The notes beneath the pieces are model-generated. The model was not told where the DNA came from. It was given only the letters and a program-made list of their open reading frames with translations, and did not search any database. A DNA stretch of 64,000 bases from Streptomyces ferrugineus. Its GTDB lineage: Bacteria; Actinomycetota; Actinomycetes; Streptomycetales; Streptomycetaceae. The stretch covers positions 3,472,001 to 3,536,000 of the forward strand of contig NZ_CP063373.1 of NCBI RefSeq assembly GCF_015160855.1. The letters run 5' to 3'. Both the position numbers and the translations under genes were made by a program. Numbering within the stretch: position 1 is the stretch's first letter; the number at the start of each line of letters is the position of its first letter. Below are positions 55,369 through 64,000 of the stretch, piece by piece.

Positions 55369-55416
55369 ACTACGCCTGTAGTACAGTCGGGCAGGCATGG
55401 GTACTACACCTGTAGT
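55369..55416. promoter_or_regulatory. Two TetR operators
   Basis: ACTACGCCTGTAGT (55369-55382) and ACTACACCTGTAGT (55403-55416), 34 bp apart. Each is a near-palindrome ACTAC-NCCN-GTAGT type site in the gap between the divergent TetR and monooxygenase genes. Confidence 0.83.
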
Positions 55417-55433
55417 CAATTCGGGAGGAAGTC

Positions 55434-56660
55434 ATGGCACGGTCGAGACGGGCCCTCGTCATCGGCGGCGGCATCGGAGGCCTGACCGCGGCGGCCGCAC
55501 TGCACCAGGGCGGCTGGGACGTCACCGTGCTGGAGCGGGCCCCATCCCTGGAGCCGGTCGGCGCGGGCATCTCGCTCGCCCCCAACTCCCTGCGCGCGCT
55601 GGACGTCATCGGGCTGGGAGACGAGATCCGCGACCTCGCGGCCTGGCAGGGCGACGGAGGACTGCGCACCCCGTCCGGGCGCTGGCTCTCCCGCACGGAC
55701 GCCGCCGTCGTGGCCGAACGCTTCGGCGGCCCTCTCGTCCTCCTGCACCGGGCCACCCTCGTCGACAGCCTCGCCGCACGCCTGCCGGCCCGGGCCGTGC
55801 GCACCGGGGCCGCCGCGACCCTCGCCGACCCGGGCGACGCCGACCGGCCCGCGCGCGTGAGCACCCCGGACGGCGACCTGGAGGCCGACCTCGTGGTGGC
55901 CGCCGACGGCATCCGGTCAGCCGTACGCCGGGCCCTGTTCCCGCGGCACCCCGGGACCGTCTACTCGGGGTTCACGACGTGGCGGGTCGTCATCCCGGTG
56001 CCCGGCGCGCAGTTCGCCTCGCACGAGACCTGGGGCCGGGGCCGCATCTGGGGCTCGCACCCGCTGAAGGACGGCCGCGTCTACGCCTACGCCGCGGCGC
56101 TCACGCCCGCCGAGGGACGCGCCCCCGACGACGAGAAGGCCGAACTGCTGCGCCGCTACGGTGACTGGCACGACCCGATCCCCGCGATCCTCGCCGCCGC
56201 CCGCCCGGAGGACGTGCTGCGCCACGACGTCCACCGCGTCGCCGAGCCGCTGCCCGCCTTCCACCGCGGCCGGGTCGCACTGGTCGGGGACGCCGCGCAC
56301 GCCATGGAGCCGATGCTGGGGCAGGGCGGCAACCAGGCCATCGAGGACGCCGTCGTGCTCGCCGCGTACTGCGACGACCTCGGCTCGTACAGCGCGGCCC
56401 GCCTCCCGCGTACGACCGCCATCGCCCGGCAGGCCGCGCGGGTCGCCCGCCTCAACCTGATGACGAACCGCGCCGGGATCGCCGTACGGAACACGGCGCT
56501 GGCCGCGCTGTCCAAGGCGGCGCCGCTGCTGTTCCTGCGGGGATTCGAGGACATCGCCGACTGGCGGCCGCCGCAGGCGCCGTATGCTGCCGGGAAGACC
56601 CCGGCAGGCAACCGTAAGAGGAGAACACCCCGTGAAGGTCGGCTGCATCGGACTCGGTGA
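55434..56660 (+). CDS. FAD-dependent monooxygenase
   Basis: 408 aa, ATG after GGGAGGA. Class A flavoprotein hydroxylase: GGGIGG at 11-16, the DG motif VVAADGIRSAVRRA and the second FAD motif VGDAAHAMEPMLGQGG. Uses NAD(P)H and oxygen to hydroxylate an aromatic or similar substrate. Its expression is probably released when TetR binds its ligand, so it may detoxify an inducing compound. The last 29 bp overlap the next gene. Confidence 0.87.
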   Translation: MARSRRALVIGGGIGGLTAAAALHQGGWDVTVLERAPSLEPVGAGISLAPNSLRALDVIGLGDEIRDLAAWQGDGGLRTPSGRWLSRTDAAVVAERFGGPLVLLHRATLVDSLAARLPARAVRTGAAATLADPGDADRPARVSTPDGDLEADLVVAADGIRSAVRRALFPRHPGTVYSGFTTWRVVIPVPGAQFASHETWGRGRIWGSHPLKDGRVYAYAAALTPAEGRAPDDEKAELLRRYGDWHDPIPAILAAARPEDVLRHDVHRVAEPLPAFHRGRVALVGDAAHAMEPMLGQGGNQAIEDAVVLAAYCDDLGSYSAARLPRTTAIARQAARVARLNLMTNRAGIAVRNTALAALSKAAPLLFLRGFEDIADWRPPQAPYAAGKTPAGNRKRRTPREGRLHRTR

Positions 56661-57537
56661 CATCGCGCAGAAGGCCTACCTGCCGGTGCTCGGCGTGCAG
56701 CCCGGGGTCGAACTGCATCTGCAGACCCGTACGCCCGCCACGCTCGCCCGGGTCGCCGACAGCCTCCACCTCCCGGCCGGGCAGCGGCACGCGGACCTCG
56801 ACTCGCTCCTCGCCCAGGACCTCGACGCCGCCTTCGTGCACGCGCCGACCGTCGCGCATCCCGAGATCGTGACCCGGCTCCTCGAGGCGGGCGTGCCGAC
56901 GTATGTCGACAAGCCGCTCGCCTACCGGCTCGCCGACTCCGAGCGGCTGGTGACGCTCGCCGAGCGGCGGAACGTGAGCCTCGCCGTCGGCTTCAACCGG
57001 CGCTACGCCCCCGGCTATGTGCAGTGCGCCGACCATCCGCGCGAGCTGATCCTGATGCAGAAGAACCGGATCGGGCTGCCGGAGGAGCCGCGCGCGATGA
57101 TCCTCGACGACTTCATCCACGTCGTCGACACGCTGCGCTTCCTGGTGCCCGGCCCCATCGACGACGTCACCGTGCGCGCCAGGGTCGAGGGCGGGCTGCT
57201 GCACCATGTCGTGCTCCAGCTCGCCGGGGACGGATTCACCGCGCTCGGCGTGATGAACCGGCTCAGCGGCTCGGCCGAGGAGATCCTGGAGGTCTCCGGG
57301 CAGGACACCAAGCGTCAGGTTCTCAACCTCGCCGAGGTCGTCGACCACAAGGGCCAGCCGACCGTGCGGCGGCGCGGGGACTGGGTGCCGGTGGCCCGGC
57401 AGCGCGGCGTCGAGCAGGTCGCGCTGGCCTTCCTCGACGCCGTACGCGCCGGAAAGGTGCTCAGCGCCCGCGACGCACTGGCGACCCATGAGTTGTGCGA
57501 ACGGGTGGTACGCGCGGTTCAGGAGCGGGCCGCCTGA
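56632..57537 (+). CDS. Gfo/Idh/MocA family oxidoreductase
   Basis: 301 aa from GTG 56632 (AAGAGGAG upstream), overlapping the monooxygenase end by 29 bp. N-terminal Rossmann GLGDIAQKAYLP; the catalytic-type region is VDKPLA (usually EKP) and VGFNRRYAPGY. It uses NAD(P) to oxidise a sugar or similar. The 3' end overlaps the 3' end of the lnt gene by 77 bp on the opposite strand. Confidence 0.86.
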   Translation: MKVGCIGLGDIAQKAYLPVLGVQPGVELHLQTRTPATLARVADSLHLPAGQRHADLDSLLAQDLDAAFVHAPTVAHPEIVTRLLEAGVPTYVDKPLAYRLADSERLVTLAERRNVSLAVGFNRRYAPGYVQCADHPRELILMQKNRIGLPEEPRAMILDDFIHVVDTLRFLVPGPIDDVTVRARVEGGLLHHVVLQLAGDGFTALGVMNRLSGSAEEILEVSGQDTKRQVLNLAEVVDHKGQPTVRRRGDWVPVARQRGVEQVALAFLDAVRAGKVLSARDALATHELCERVVRAVQERAA

Positions 57538-59044
57538 GCCGGGACCGCAGCGTCCGTACGCCCTCGCCCGCGCACCAGGCGGCCATGATCAGCAGCGCCG
57601 CCAGGAACGGCCAGTCACCGAAGCGGACGTACGGAGTGGTGCCGGCGGACAGCGGCACCTCGTAGACCGCGCTGGTGCGCTCGCTCGTCGCCAGCCAGGA
57701 GCCGATGCGCTGGCCGCCCGGCCCGTACACGGCGGAGACACCGGTCAGCGTCGCGTGCACCATCGGCCGCCCGGTCTCGGCGGCGCGCAGCGCGGCGAGC
57801 GAGGCATGCTGCTCCGGGGCCCAGCTCTGCTGGAACGTCGATGTCGCCGACTGGGCGATCAGCACCTCGGCGCCGTCGTCCACGAGGTTGCGGCTCATGT
57901 CGGGGAACGCGGACTCGAAGCAGACCATCGGGCCGATGCGCAGCCCGTGCCCGGCGTCCATCACGACCTGCTGTGTGCCGCGCCTGCGGTCCTCGGCGGC
58001 CGCCTTGCCCACGGAGGTGGCCCAGCCCAGCATCGAGCGCAGCGGTATGTACTCCCCGAAGGGGACCAGCCGCATCTTGTCGTAGCGGGCGCCGGTCGGG
58101 CCGTCCGGGCCGACGAGGATCGAGCTCTTGTAGATGCCGGGCTTGTCGGAGCGCCGCGCGTCCACGTTGACCAGGATGTTCGTCCCCGTCTCGCGCGAGA
58201 GTGCCGCGAGCCGCCGGGCGAAGTCGGGCCGGTCGCCGAGGTCGAAGCCGACGCTGCTCTCGCCCCAGACGATCAGGTCGGCGCCCTGGCCGGCCAGCTC
58301 GCGGGTGAGTTGCACCTCCCGGTCGAAGCGCCGGTCGGCCTTGCCCGTGCCCTCGATGACGCCGGGCTGCACCACGGCGATCCGGACCCGGTTCTCGACG
58401 TCGGGGCGCGGGGACCACACCCAGGCGGCCGAGGTGGCCACGGCCGTGGCGGTCAGCCCGGCCAGCGCCGGCACCCGGGAGGAGCGCACCGTCACCAGCA
58501 CGGCGACCGCGACATTGACGGCGACTGTCAGGAAGCTGATCAGCCACACCCCGCCCACCGAGGCCAGCCGCAGCGCGGGCTCCACCTGCCACTGACTGGA
58601 GCCCAGCACGCCCCACGGCCCGCCCAGCCCCTGCCAGGAGCGGACCAGCTCGACCAGCAGCCAGCCGGACGGCAGCACGAGGAGCGCCGCCGCAACCCGG
58701 CCCGGGGACGGGCCGGGCGAGGCCAGGAAGCGGCGCACCAGCCAGCCCCAGGGGGCCCACAGGGCGCCGAGGAGGGCGGCGATGACGAACGTGAAGACAT
58801 GCAGGTTCGGCAGCAGCCAGTGGTGCATCGCCAGCATGAAGCCGAACCCGCCCCACCAGCCGTCGTACAGCGCCCGCTTGGCGGTCGGCGCGGTGCGGAT
58901 CAGCGCGATCCACGGGACCAGGGCGACGTACGCGAACCACCACAGCGACGGCTCGGGAAAGGCGAGCACGGGCAGCGCACCGGCGAGCATGGCGGCGGCA
59001 GAGCGCCGCCATGGCGAGGTGAGCCAGTGGCCGATCCTCTTCAT
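57461..59044 (-). CDS. lnt: Apolipoprotein N-acyltransferase
   Basis: 527 aa from ATG 59044. Membrane part with about six to eight helices (1-200), then a nitrilase domain with catalytic triad E262 (WGESSVGF), K323 (DKMRLVPFGEY) and C375 (MVCFESAF). N-acylates the lipid-modified cysteine of lipoproteins such as those encoded in this window. The last about 25 codons run antisense to the Gfo/Idh gene. Confidence 0.93.
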   Translation of the reverse strand: MKRIGHWLTSPWRRSAAAMLAGALPVLAFPEPSLWWFAYVALVPWIALIRTAPTAKRALYDGWWGGFGFMLAMHHWLLPNLHVFTFVIAALLGALWAPWGWLVRRFLASPGPSPGRVAAALLVLPSGWLLVELVRSWQGLGGPWGVLGSSQWQVEPALRLASVGGVWLISFLTVAVNVAVAVLVTVRSSRVPALAGLTATAVATSAAWVWSPRPDVENRVRIAVVQPGVIEGTGKADRRFDREVQLTRELAGQGADLIVWGESSVGFDLGDRPDFARRLAALSRETGTNILVNVDARRSDKPGIYKSSILVGPDGPTGARYDKMRLVPFGEYIPLRSMLGWATSVGKAAAEDRRRGTQQVVMDAGHGLRIGPMVCFESAFPDMSRNLVDDGAEVLIAQSATSTFQQSWAPEQHASLAALRAAETGRPMVHATLTGVSAVYGPGGQRIGSWLATSERTSAVYEVPLSAGTTPYVRFGDWPFLAALLIMAAWCAGEGVRTLRSRLRRPAPEPRVPPVRTTHGSPVRRGR

Positions 59045-59115
59045 GCGGCGCCTCCCTGCCCCGTGGTCCTTCCAGTGTGCTCGCAGGCACTGACAGCGGG
59101 ACAGTGGGCGTCCAC

Positions 59116-59601
59116 TCAGTCGATCACGGCGGGCGCGGTCCGCTCGGGCAGCCGGCGCCATTTCTCCTGGACGATCACCTCGCGCAGCCGCCAGCCGTCG
59201 TACGTCCGCAGCAGCCCGAAGGCGTACCGGCCGCCGCACACGAAGTCGGGCGCCGAGGAGCCCTCGCCGTCCCCGGCGAACCGCATCGGATTGACGTAGT
59301 CGGCCTGCACCTTCGCCGTGTCACCGGTGTCCTGCTCCAGCACCCCGAAGCGCACCCGCCGGTTGACGATGAGATGCTGCCGCATCGAGAACACCCGCAG
59401 ACTCTCCGCGAGCCACGCGGCGACGCTTGCGGCGTCCCCCTCGATCCCACCGGCCGATCGGTAGTCCGCGCGCCCGTCGGCGGTGAACAGACTCCGGTAG
59501 ACCGCCCAGTCGCCGTCGTCCACGGCCACCGCATAGTCGGTGATCACCCCGTCGACCGCCATCCGGTCCCTCAGGGTGGCGAGTTCCACACGCTGCGTCA
59601 T
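59116..59601 (-). CDS. NTF2/SnoaL-like protein
   Basis: 161 aa from ATG 59601. SnoaL_4-type fold: TLRDRMAVDGVITDYAVAVD, DGDWAVYRSLFTADGRADYR, then MRQHLIVNRRVRFGVLEQDT and YAFGLLRTYDGWRLREVIVQ. Family members are isomerases, dehydratases or binding proteins. The substrate is unknown and no pathway genes are adjacent. Confidence 0.83.
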   Translation of the reverse strand: MTQRVELATLRDRMAVDGVITDYAVAVDDGDWAVYRSLFTADGRADYRSAGGIEGDAASVAAWLAESLRVFSMRQHLIVNRRVRFGVLEQDTGDTAKVQADYVNPMRFAGDGEGSSAPDFVCGGRYAFGLLRTYDGWRLREVIVQEKWRRLPERTAPAVID

Positions 59602-60180
59602 CGGCTCAGTGTTGAGCATGAGGCGTACGGAGCCAAGAGGGCGTACGGCGGTATTCGGCGGAGGGGTGGGGCCGGTCGAGCGGATCCGCGCACCGGTGAG
59701 GTGCGGCGCGAGCGGCGACGACGTCTTCATCATGACAGCCATGACGGCTCGGAGACCGTTTGCGTGGGGCCGAAGGTACAGCTCAGCAGCCTTGCCCGGC
59801 CTCATCGCCGCGGAGGCCGCCGGTCTGCGGGAGAGGGGCACAACAGATCCTCGCGGGCATCTTCCGGCCGTGGTGGACCTGCACCGAAGGCTCACCATCG
59901 GGTCGGCCGTCCACCGGGAGCGACGCAGCTACCGCATCCTCAAGCCGATCCGCCCGCTCTTCCTTCACCGAAGGTGTGGCGCTTGCGCGTCGTCTGGCCG
60001 ACGCGGCGGGCGTGGGGAGGGCCGCAAAGCGCTGGGGCGAGCCTTGACCGACCGTTCCCTGTTCCTGGGCGCCGCCCAGCAGTACGGCGAGGTCCATGAC
60101 GACTATTGCGAGGTCGTCGACTTGCTCGGCTGATGAGTCACCGGTGCGGGATCAACCGGGGCGTCAGGCCCAGGATCCCT
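59602..60180. other. Unexplained region, possible decayed gene
   Basis: 579 bp between minus-strand genes. Plus-strand frames give EGVALARRLADAAGVGRAAK and, in another frame, ALTDRSLFLGAAQQYGEVHD up to a stop near 60133. This suggests a frameshifted remnant of an unidentified protein. No intact gene, RNA or repeat is recognised. Confidence 0.4.
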
Positions 60181-60360
60181 TCAAGCGGCCTCGATGACCT
60201 CACCGCGGATGGCGGCCGCCCACTCGACGACCAACAGCTCGTACTCCGCGCGCTCCTGAGCGGACAGCGAGCCGCCCGCGCGCAGCCACAGGGCACGGAT
60301 CTCCTCGTTCACCTCGGCAGCAGACCGCACGGAACCAGGGCCTAAGGAATGGGGGGACAT
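60181..60360 (-). CDS. Small conserved-looking hypothetical protein
   Basis: 59 aa (ATG 60360, TGA 60181), mostly helical and amphipathic: SAAEVNEEIRALWLRAGG, then LSAQERAEYELLVVEWAAAI. No domain recognised. No ribosome binding site is seen. TAGGCT lies about 10 nt before the ATG on this strand, so a leaderless transcript is possible. Confidence 0.68.
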   Translation of the reverse strand: MSPHSLGPGSVRSAAEVNEEIRALWLRAGGSLSAQERAEYELLVVEWAAAIRGEVIEAA

Positions 60361-60488
60361 GCGGACAAGCCTAGGGGCAAGGACTGACAGCGCGCTACCG
60401 GACGGCTACGCACAACGTATGTGATTGGTCACGGATTTCGGCGGGGGCGTTTGGGAGGGCGCCCCTGCTGACTCGTGGGTCAGATGTG

Positions 60489-61364
60489 TCAGCCCGACGA
60501 CTCCGCAGCGTGCGGGCTCAGAACGCCCGTCGTCACCAGGGCGATGATGACTATGCCGAGCGCGATGCGGTACCAGACGAACGGCATGAAGCTCTTGGTC
60601 GAGATGAACTTCATGAACCAGGCGATGACCGCGTAGCCGACCGCGAAGGCGATCACCGTGGCGAAGATGGTCGGGCCCCAGGAGACGTGGTCGCTCTCCA
60701 TCGCGTCCTTGAGCTCGAAGAGACCGGAGGCGAGCACGGCGGGGATCGCGAGGAGGAAGGAGTAGCGGGCCGCGGCCTCGCGCTGGTACCCCATGAAGAG
60801 GCCGCCGCTGATGGTCGCGCCGGAGCGGGAGACGCCGGGGATGAGCGCCGCGGACTGGCACAGGCCGAAGATCAGGCCGTCCTTGACGTTCAGGCTCTCC
60901 AGTGACTTGCGCTGCTTGGCGGCGCGGTGCCGTCCGCCCGTCTCGTCGCGGGCCGCCAGCCGGTCGGCGACGCCGATGACGATGCCGACGACGATCAGCA
61001 TCGTCGCGGTGATGCGCAGATCGCGGAACGGGCCCTCGATCTGGTCCTTGAGCGTCAGGCCGAGCACACCGATCGGGATCGAGCCGACGATCACCAGCCA
61101 GCCCATCTGCGCGTCGTGGTCCCGCCGCAGCTCCTTGTTCGTCAAGGACCGCAACCACGCCGAGATGATCCGCCCGATGTCCTTGCGGAAGTAGATCAGC
61201 ACCGCGGTCTCCGTGCCGATCTGGGTGATCGCGGTGAAGGCCGCACCAGGGTCCTCCCAGCCCGAGAACGCCGCGGTCAGCCGCAGATGCGCGCTGGAGG
61301 ACACGGGGAGGAACTCGGTCAGCCCCTGGACGAGTCCGAGGATGAGTGATTCAAACCAAGACAT
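60489..61364 (-). CDS. uppP: Undecaprenyl-diphosphatase (UppP/BacA type)
   Basis: 291 aa from ATG 61364. Integral membrane protein, about eight helices. Both family motifs are present: [19 protein letters not shown] and [15 protein letters not shown]. It dephosphorylates undecaprenyl diphosphate to recycle the lipid carrier of cell-wall synthesis and contributes to bacitracin resistance. Confidence 0.94.
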   Translation of the reverse strand: MSWFESLILGLVQGLTEFLPVSSSAHLRLTAAFSGWEDPGAAFTAITQIGTETAVLIYFRKDIGRIISAWLRSLTNKELRRDHDAQMGWLVIVGSIPIGVLGLTLKDQIEGPFRDLRITATMLIVVGIVIGVADRLAARDETGGRHRAAKQRKSLESLNVKDGLIFGLCQSAALIPGVSRSGATISGGLFMGYQREAAARYSFLLAIPAVLASGLFELKDAMESDHVSWGPTIFATVIAFAVGYAVIAWFMKFISTKSFMPFVWYRIALGIVIIALVTTGVLSPHAAESSG

Positions 61365-61566
61365 GAAGTTACGGAGTCCAAGTGCTGATCGAGACAAGGG
61401 ATGACGGTGGACACCGCGTCGGCGGCGCAGTGATCGCGGGTGTCGAGGGGCAGCGTAGCGCCCCGCGATGACAGCCCCGGCACAGGGGGCTGGGCAGTCG
61501 CTCGCCCCACTCTCGCCATACCGGTGTTGACCTGCGGTGGGGCCGCCGCTTACGTTGCTGCGGGCC

Positions 61567-61578
61567 GAAAGCGCTTGC
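61567..61578 (+). promoter_or_regulatory. LacI-type operator before Gfo/Idh-PmoA operon
   Basis: GAAAGCGCTTGC, with perfect core AAGCGCTT at 61569-61576, the typical LacI-family half-site arrangement. About 65 bp before the Gfo/Idh start. Confidence 0.6.
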
Positions 61579-61642
61579 TGTCGTCGGCGCGCTCGTCACC
61601 CGCTGCTCGTTGTCCGCGTCCCGGAGGAGTCCGATCCCGTCC

Positions 61643-62794
61643 ATGGCTGCATCCGAGACCGCCCCGCTCACCGGCCGCCGCCTCCGGGTCGCCGTGATCG
61701 GCACCGGCGCCATCGCGCGCGACTCCCATCTGCCCGCGCTCGCCAGGCTCGCCGAAGAGGGCGAGACGGAGCTCGTCGCGGCCGTGGACATCGACGCGGC
61801 GTCGGTCGAGTCCTTCCGTGCCGAGGCCGGCGGGGCGCTTCGCGGCTACACCGACCTCGACCGGATGCTCGGCGAACAGCGGCCCGACCTGGTCGTCATC
61901 TGCACGCCGCCCACCCTGCACCGCGACCAGACCGTCGCGGCGCTGCGGGCCGGCGCCTGGGTGTGGTGCGAGAAGCCCCCGGTGCCCAGCCTCGCCGAAT
62001 TCGACGCCATCGAGGCCGAGGAGGGCCGAAGCGGCGGCCCGTACGCCTCGATCGTCTTCCAGCACCGGTTCGGCTCGGGGACGCGGCACGTACGGCGGCT
62101 GCTCGCCGAGCGGTCCATGGGGCGACCGCTGGTCGCGCACTGCCAGACCACCTGGTACCGCGACACCGCCTACTACGCCGTGCCCTGGCGCGGCCGCTGG
62201 CGGACCGAGGGCGGCGGGCCCGCGATGGGGCACGGCATCCATCAGATGGATCTGCTGCTCGATCTGCTCGGGCCGTGGAGCGAGGTGCGCGCCATGGCCG
62301 GCCGGCTGGTGCACGACGTCGAGACCGAGGACGTCTCCACCGCGCTCGTGCGCTTCGCGAACGGTGCGATGGCGACCGTCGTGAACAGCGTGCTGAGCCC
62401 CGACGAGGTCAGCCGCATCCGCATCGACTGCGAACGCGCCACCGTCGAACTCACCCACCTGTACGGGCACCGCAACGACAGCTGGCGCATCGCCCCGGCC
62501 CGCGACGTGCCGGACGCCGAGGCCGCCGCCTGGCAGGACTTCGGCGCGGACGTGCCCAGTTCGCATCTGGCGCAGCTGCGGGAGCTGGTCGCGAGCATGC
62601 GCGCGGGGGAGCGCCCGCGCAGCAGCGGCGCCGACGGGCGGACGAGCCTGGAGCTGATCGCCGCCCTGTACAAGTCGGCGTTCACGGACGCGACGGTGCG
62701 GGCGGGCGAGATCGGCCCCGGTGATCCGTTCTACTCGGCGATGCACGGGGACGCGCCCGGCTGGGCACCCGCCGACGAGGAGGCCGCCGCGTGA
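61643..62794 (+). CDS. Gfo/Idh/MocA family oxidoreductase
   Basis: 383 aa from ATG 61643 (CCGGAGGAG upstream). Rossmann GTGAIARDSHLPAL, catalytic EKP motif in WCEKPPVPS, and GHGIHQMDLLLDLLG. It oxidises a sugar or cyclitol with NAD(P). The stop overlaps the PmoA gene (GTGA), so the two act together. Confidence 0.88.
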   Translation: MAASETAPLTGRRLRVAVIGTGAIARDSHLPALARLAEEGETELVAAVDIDAASVESFRAEAGGALRGYTDLDRMLGEQRPDLVVICTPPTLHRDQTVAALRAGAWVWCEKPPVPSLAEFDAIEAEEGRSGGPYASIVFQHRFGSGTRHVRRLLAERSMGRPLVAHCQTTWYRDTAYYAVPWRGRWRTEGGGPAMGHGIHQMDLLLDLLGPWSEVRAMAGRLVHDVETEDVSTALVRFANGAMATVVNSVLSPDEVSRIRIDCERATVELTHLYGHRNDSWRIAPARDVPDAEAAAWQDFGADVPSSHLAQLRELVASMRAGERPRSSGADGRTSLELIAALYKSAFTDATVRAGEIGPGDPFYSAMHGDAPGWAPADEEAAA

Positions 62795-63720
62795 CCGGGC
62801 CGCGCATCGTCCACGCATGCGGCGACCGCGTCACCGTGACCGACCCGGTCACCGGCGTCGACCTGCTCGCCTACGTCTACCGGCCGGAGGCCGCCTGGGA
62901 GGCCCCGAAGCCGTACCTCCACCCGCTGCGCACGCTCGCCGGCGACATCGTCACCGACTACCGGCCCAACGACCACCGCTGGCACAAGGGCCTGTCGCTG
63001 ACCGCCTCGCATCTGTCGGGGGCGAACCTGTGGGGCGGCAACTCCTACGTCCACGGGCAGGGGTACCTCGAACTCCCCGAGCGCGTCGGGTCGATGGCGC
63101 ACGTCTCCTTCGACGAGGTCTCCTCGGACGAGGGCCGGGTCGTCATCGCCGAGCGGCTGACCTGGCATCCCCACGACGGCGAGCTGTGGGCCGACGAGCT
63201 GCGCCGCATCGAGGTGCACGACGTCGAGCCGGAGTCCGGCTCATGGGCCCTGACCTGGACGAGCGCCGTGACGAACCGGCGCGAGAAGCCGCTGCGGTTC
63301 GGCAGCCCCACCACCGCCGGGCGTGACATGGCCGGATACACGGGCCTGTTCTGGCGCGGCCCGCGCGCCTTCCAGGGCGGCCGGATCGTCGCCCCGGACG
63401 CCGAGGGCCCCGGCCTGATGGGCGAACAGGCGCCCTGGCTCGCCTACTCCGGCGAACACGACGGCACCGACGGCCACGCCACCCTCGTCTTCGCGCACGC
63501 CCCCGAGAACGACCACGCCGGCGACCGCGGCGCCCACCCCGCCCACTGGTTCGTACGCAACGAGCCGTTCGCGGGAGTGGCCCCGTCCTGGGCGTTTCAC
63601 GACGAGCTGGAGCTGGCGCCCGGTGACACGCTCACCCGCCGCTACCGGGTCGTCGTGGCCGACGGGGCGTGGGAGCGGGAAGAGATCGCCAAGTACCTGC
63701 GGACGCATCCCTGGTGCTGA
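62791..63720 (+). CDS. PmoA family protein (DUF6807)
   Basis: 309 aa, GTG overlapping the upstream stop. DUF6807 core: YLHPLRTLAGDIVTDYRPND, HRWHKGLSLTASHLSGANLW and WALTWTSAVTNRREKPLRFG. The PmoA name is historical and these proteins are not methane monooxygenase subunits. They are usually encoded beside Gfo/Idh dehydrogenases in sugar operons; a beta-sandwich hydrolase or epimerase role is suspected. Confidence 0.87.
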   Translation: MTGPRIVHACGDRVTVTDPVTGVDLLAYVYRPEAAWEAPKPYLHPLRTLAGDIVTDYRPNDHRWHKGLSLTASHLSGANLWGGNSYVHGQGYLELPERVGSMAHVSFDEVSSDEGRVVIAERLTWHPHDGELWADELRRIEVHDVEPESGSWALTWTSAVTNRREKPLRFGSPTTAGRDMAGYTGLFWRGPRAFQGGRIVAPDAEGPGLMGEQAPWLAYSGEHDGTDGHATLVFAHAPENDHAGDRGAHPAHWFVRNEPFAGVAPSWAFHDELELAPGDTLTRRYRVVVADGAWEREEIAKYLRTHPWC

Positions 63721-63758
63721 GAACGTGCTGAGTACGGCCGCCCGACCCGGCGGCCGCG

Positions 63759-64000
63759 TCACGCCGCCGTCGGCCCCGCCACCGACCAGCCGGGCACCTG
63801 GGGGTGGGCCGTGAGGTCCTCGTGGCGCACCGGGTCGCCGCAGGCGCGGCAGATGACGACCGGGACGAGTTCGTTGCCGCAGATGTGCTCGATCACCATG
63901 GGGCGGTCGTCGTCCCCGCGCAGATGGCGGTCGCCCCAGGCCATGAGGGTCATCAGGACCGGCTCCAGCTCGAGTCCCGCCCGGGTCGGCCGGTACTCGA
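63759..64000 (-). CDS. HxlR-type winged-helix regulator, C-terminal part
   Basis: Partial: the N-terminus lies beyond the right edge. The visible 80 codons begin EYRPTRAGLELEPVLMTLMA with WGDRHL, the C-terminal end of the HxlR winged helix and its dimer helix. A CRACG pair and HEDLTAHP follow in a short tail. HxlR proteins are small redox or aldehyde-responsive regulators. Confidence 0.8.
   Translation of the reverse strand, partial: EYRPTRAGLELEPVLMTLMAWGDRHLRGDDDRPMVIEHICGNELVPVVICRACGDPVRHEDLTAHPQVPGWSVAGPTAA

Noticed and set aside
57488..59299. 603-codon plus-strand frame opposite lnt
   Set aside because: Antisense of a gene with an intact catalytic triad; composition artefact.

Overview
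The window looks like chromosomal DNA of a Streptomyces species. It is very GC-rich, uses many GTG starts with GGAGG-type ribosome binding sites, and has overlapping GTGA/ATGA stop-start junctions. It carries typical Streptomyces families (SAV_915, DUF5999, FtsR, Tat lipoproteins, an ECF42 sigma factor). It opens in the 3' end of a 23S rRNA gene, followed by 5S rRNA and a strong terminator.

Positions 1.4-11.6 kb hold a conserved actinobacterial housekeeping block on the plus strand: a CDP-alcohol phosphatidyltransferase, a ManC-like sugar nucleotidyltransferase fused to a degenerate phosphomannomutase domain, two DUF881 membrane proteins around a small basic protein (Sbp), a GarA-like FHA protein, FtsR, a bifunctional nuclease, a second MerR regulator and DNA polymerase IV. 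At 11.8-18.9 kb are a PRC-barrel protein, a tandem glycine riboswitch in front of gcvP, a TOBE/Mop protein, a PH-like membrane protein and a SAV_915-lysA pair. From 19.2 to 23.7 kb lies a xylo-oligosaccharide operon: Tat lipoprotein binding protein, two permeases and a secreted GH10 xylanase, with a CGAAA/TTTCG operator and no ATPase gene.

From 23.8 to 47.7 kb the window is accessory in character: a GCS2 family ligase, an ECF42 sigma factor with its DGPF partner, a VWA/solute-binding fusion, a CPBP protease, PhzF, a methyltransferase, and then a scar (33.9-35.2 kb) of three broken genes. After it come PadR, SRPBCC, a Clp-N protein, three EamA exporters, a MocR regulator divergent from two FMN split-barrel proteins, LysR, an isochorismatase-fold protein without catalytic residues, a Rieske lipoprotein and a HipA-like kinase/DUF3037 pair.

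From 47.7 kb to the end are two SDR reductases, a peptide-type binding lipoprotein, uracil-DNA glycosylase with a DNA-damage-type promoter, about 1 kb of G/T-skewed repeats, a TetR/flavin monooxygenase/Gfo-Idh locus with paired operators, apolipoprotein N-acyltransferase, undecaprenyl-diphosphatase, a Gfo/Idh-PmoA operon with a LacI-type operator, and a partial HxlR regulator at the right edge.

The signals most worth following are the two catalytically degraded enzymes (the mutase domain of ManC and the isochorismatase homologue), damage-type promoters on both dinB and ung, the MocR/FMN divergent module, the HipA-like/DUF3037 pair, the rearrangement scar, and two G/T-skewed repeat regions. 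No clearly new defence or biosynthetic system is visible. No CRISPR array, transposase, tRNA or phage gene was recognised.
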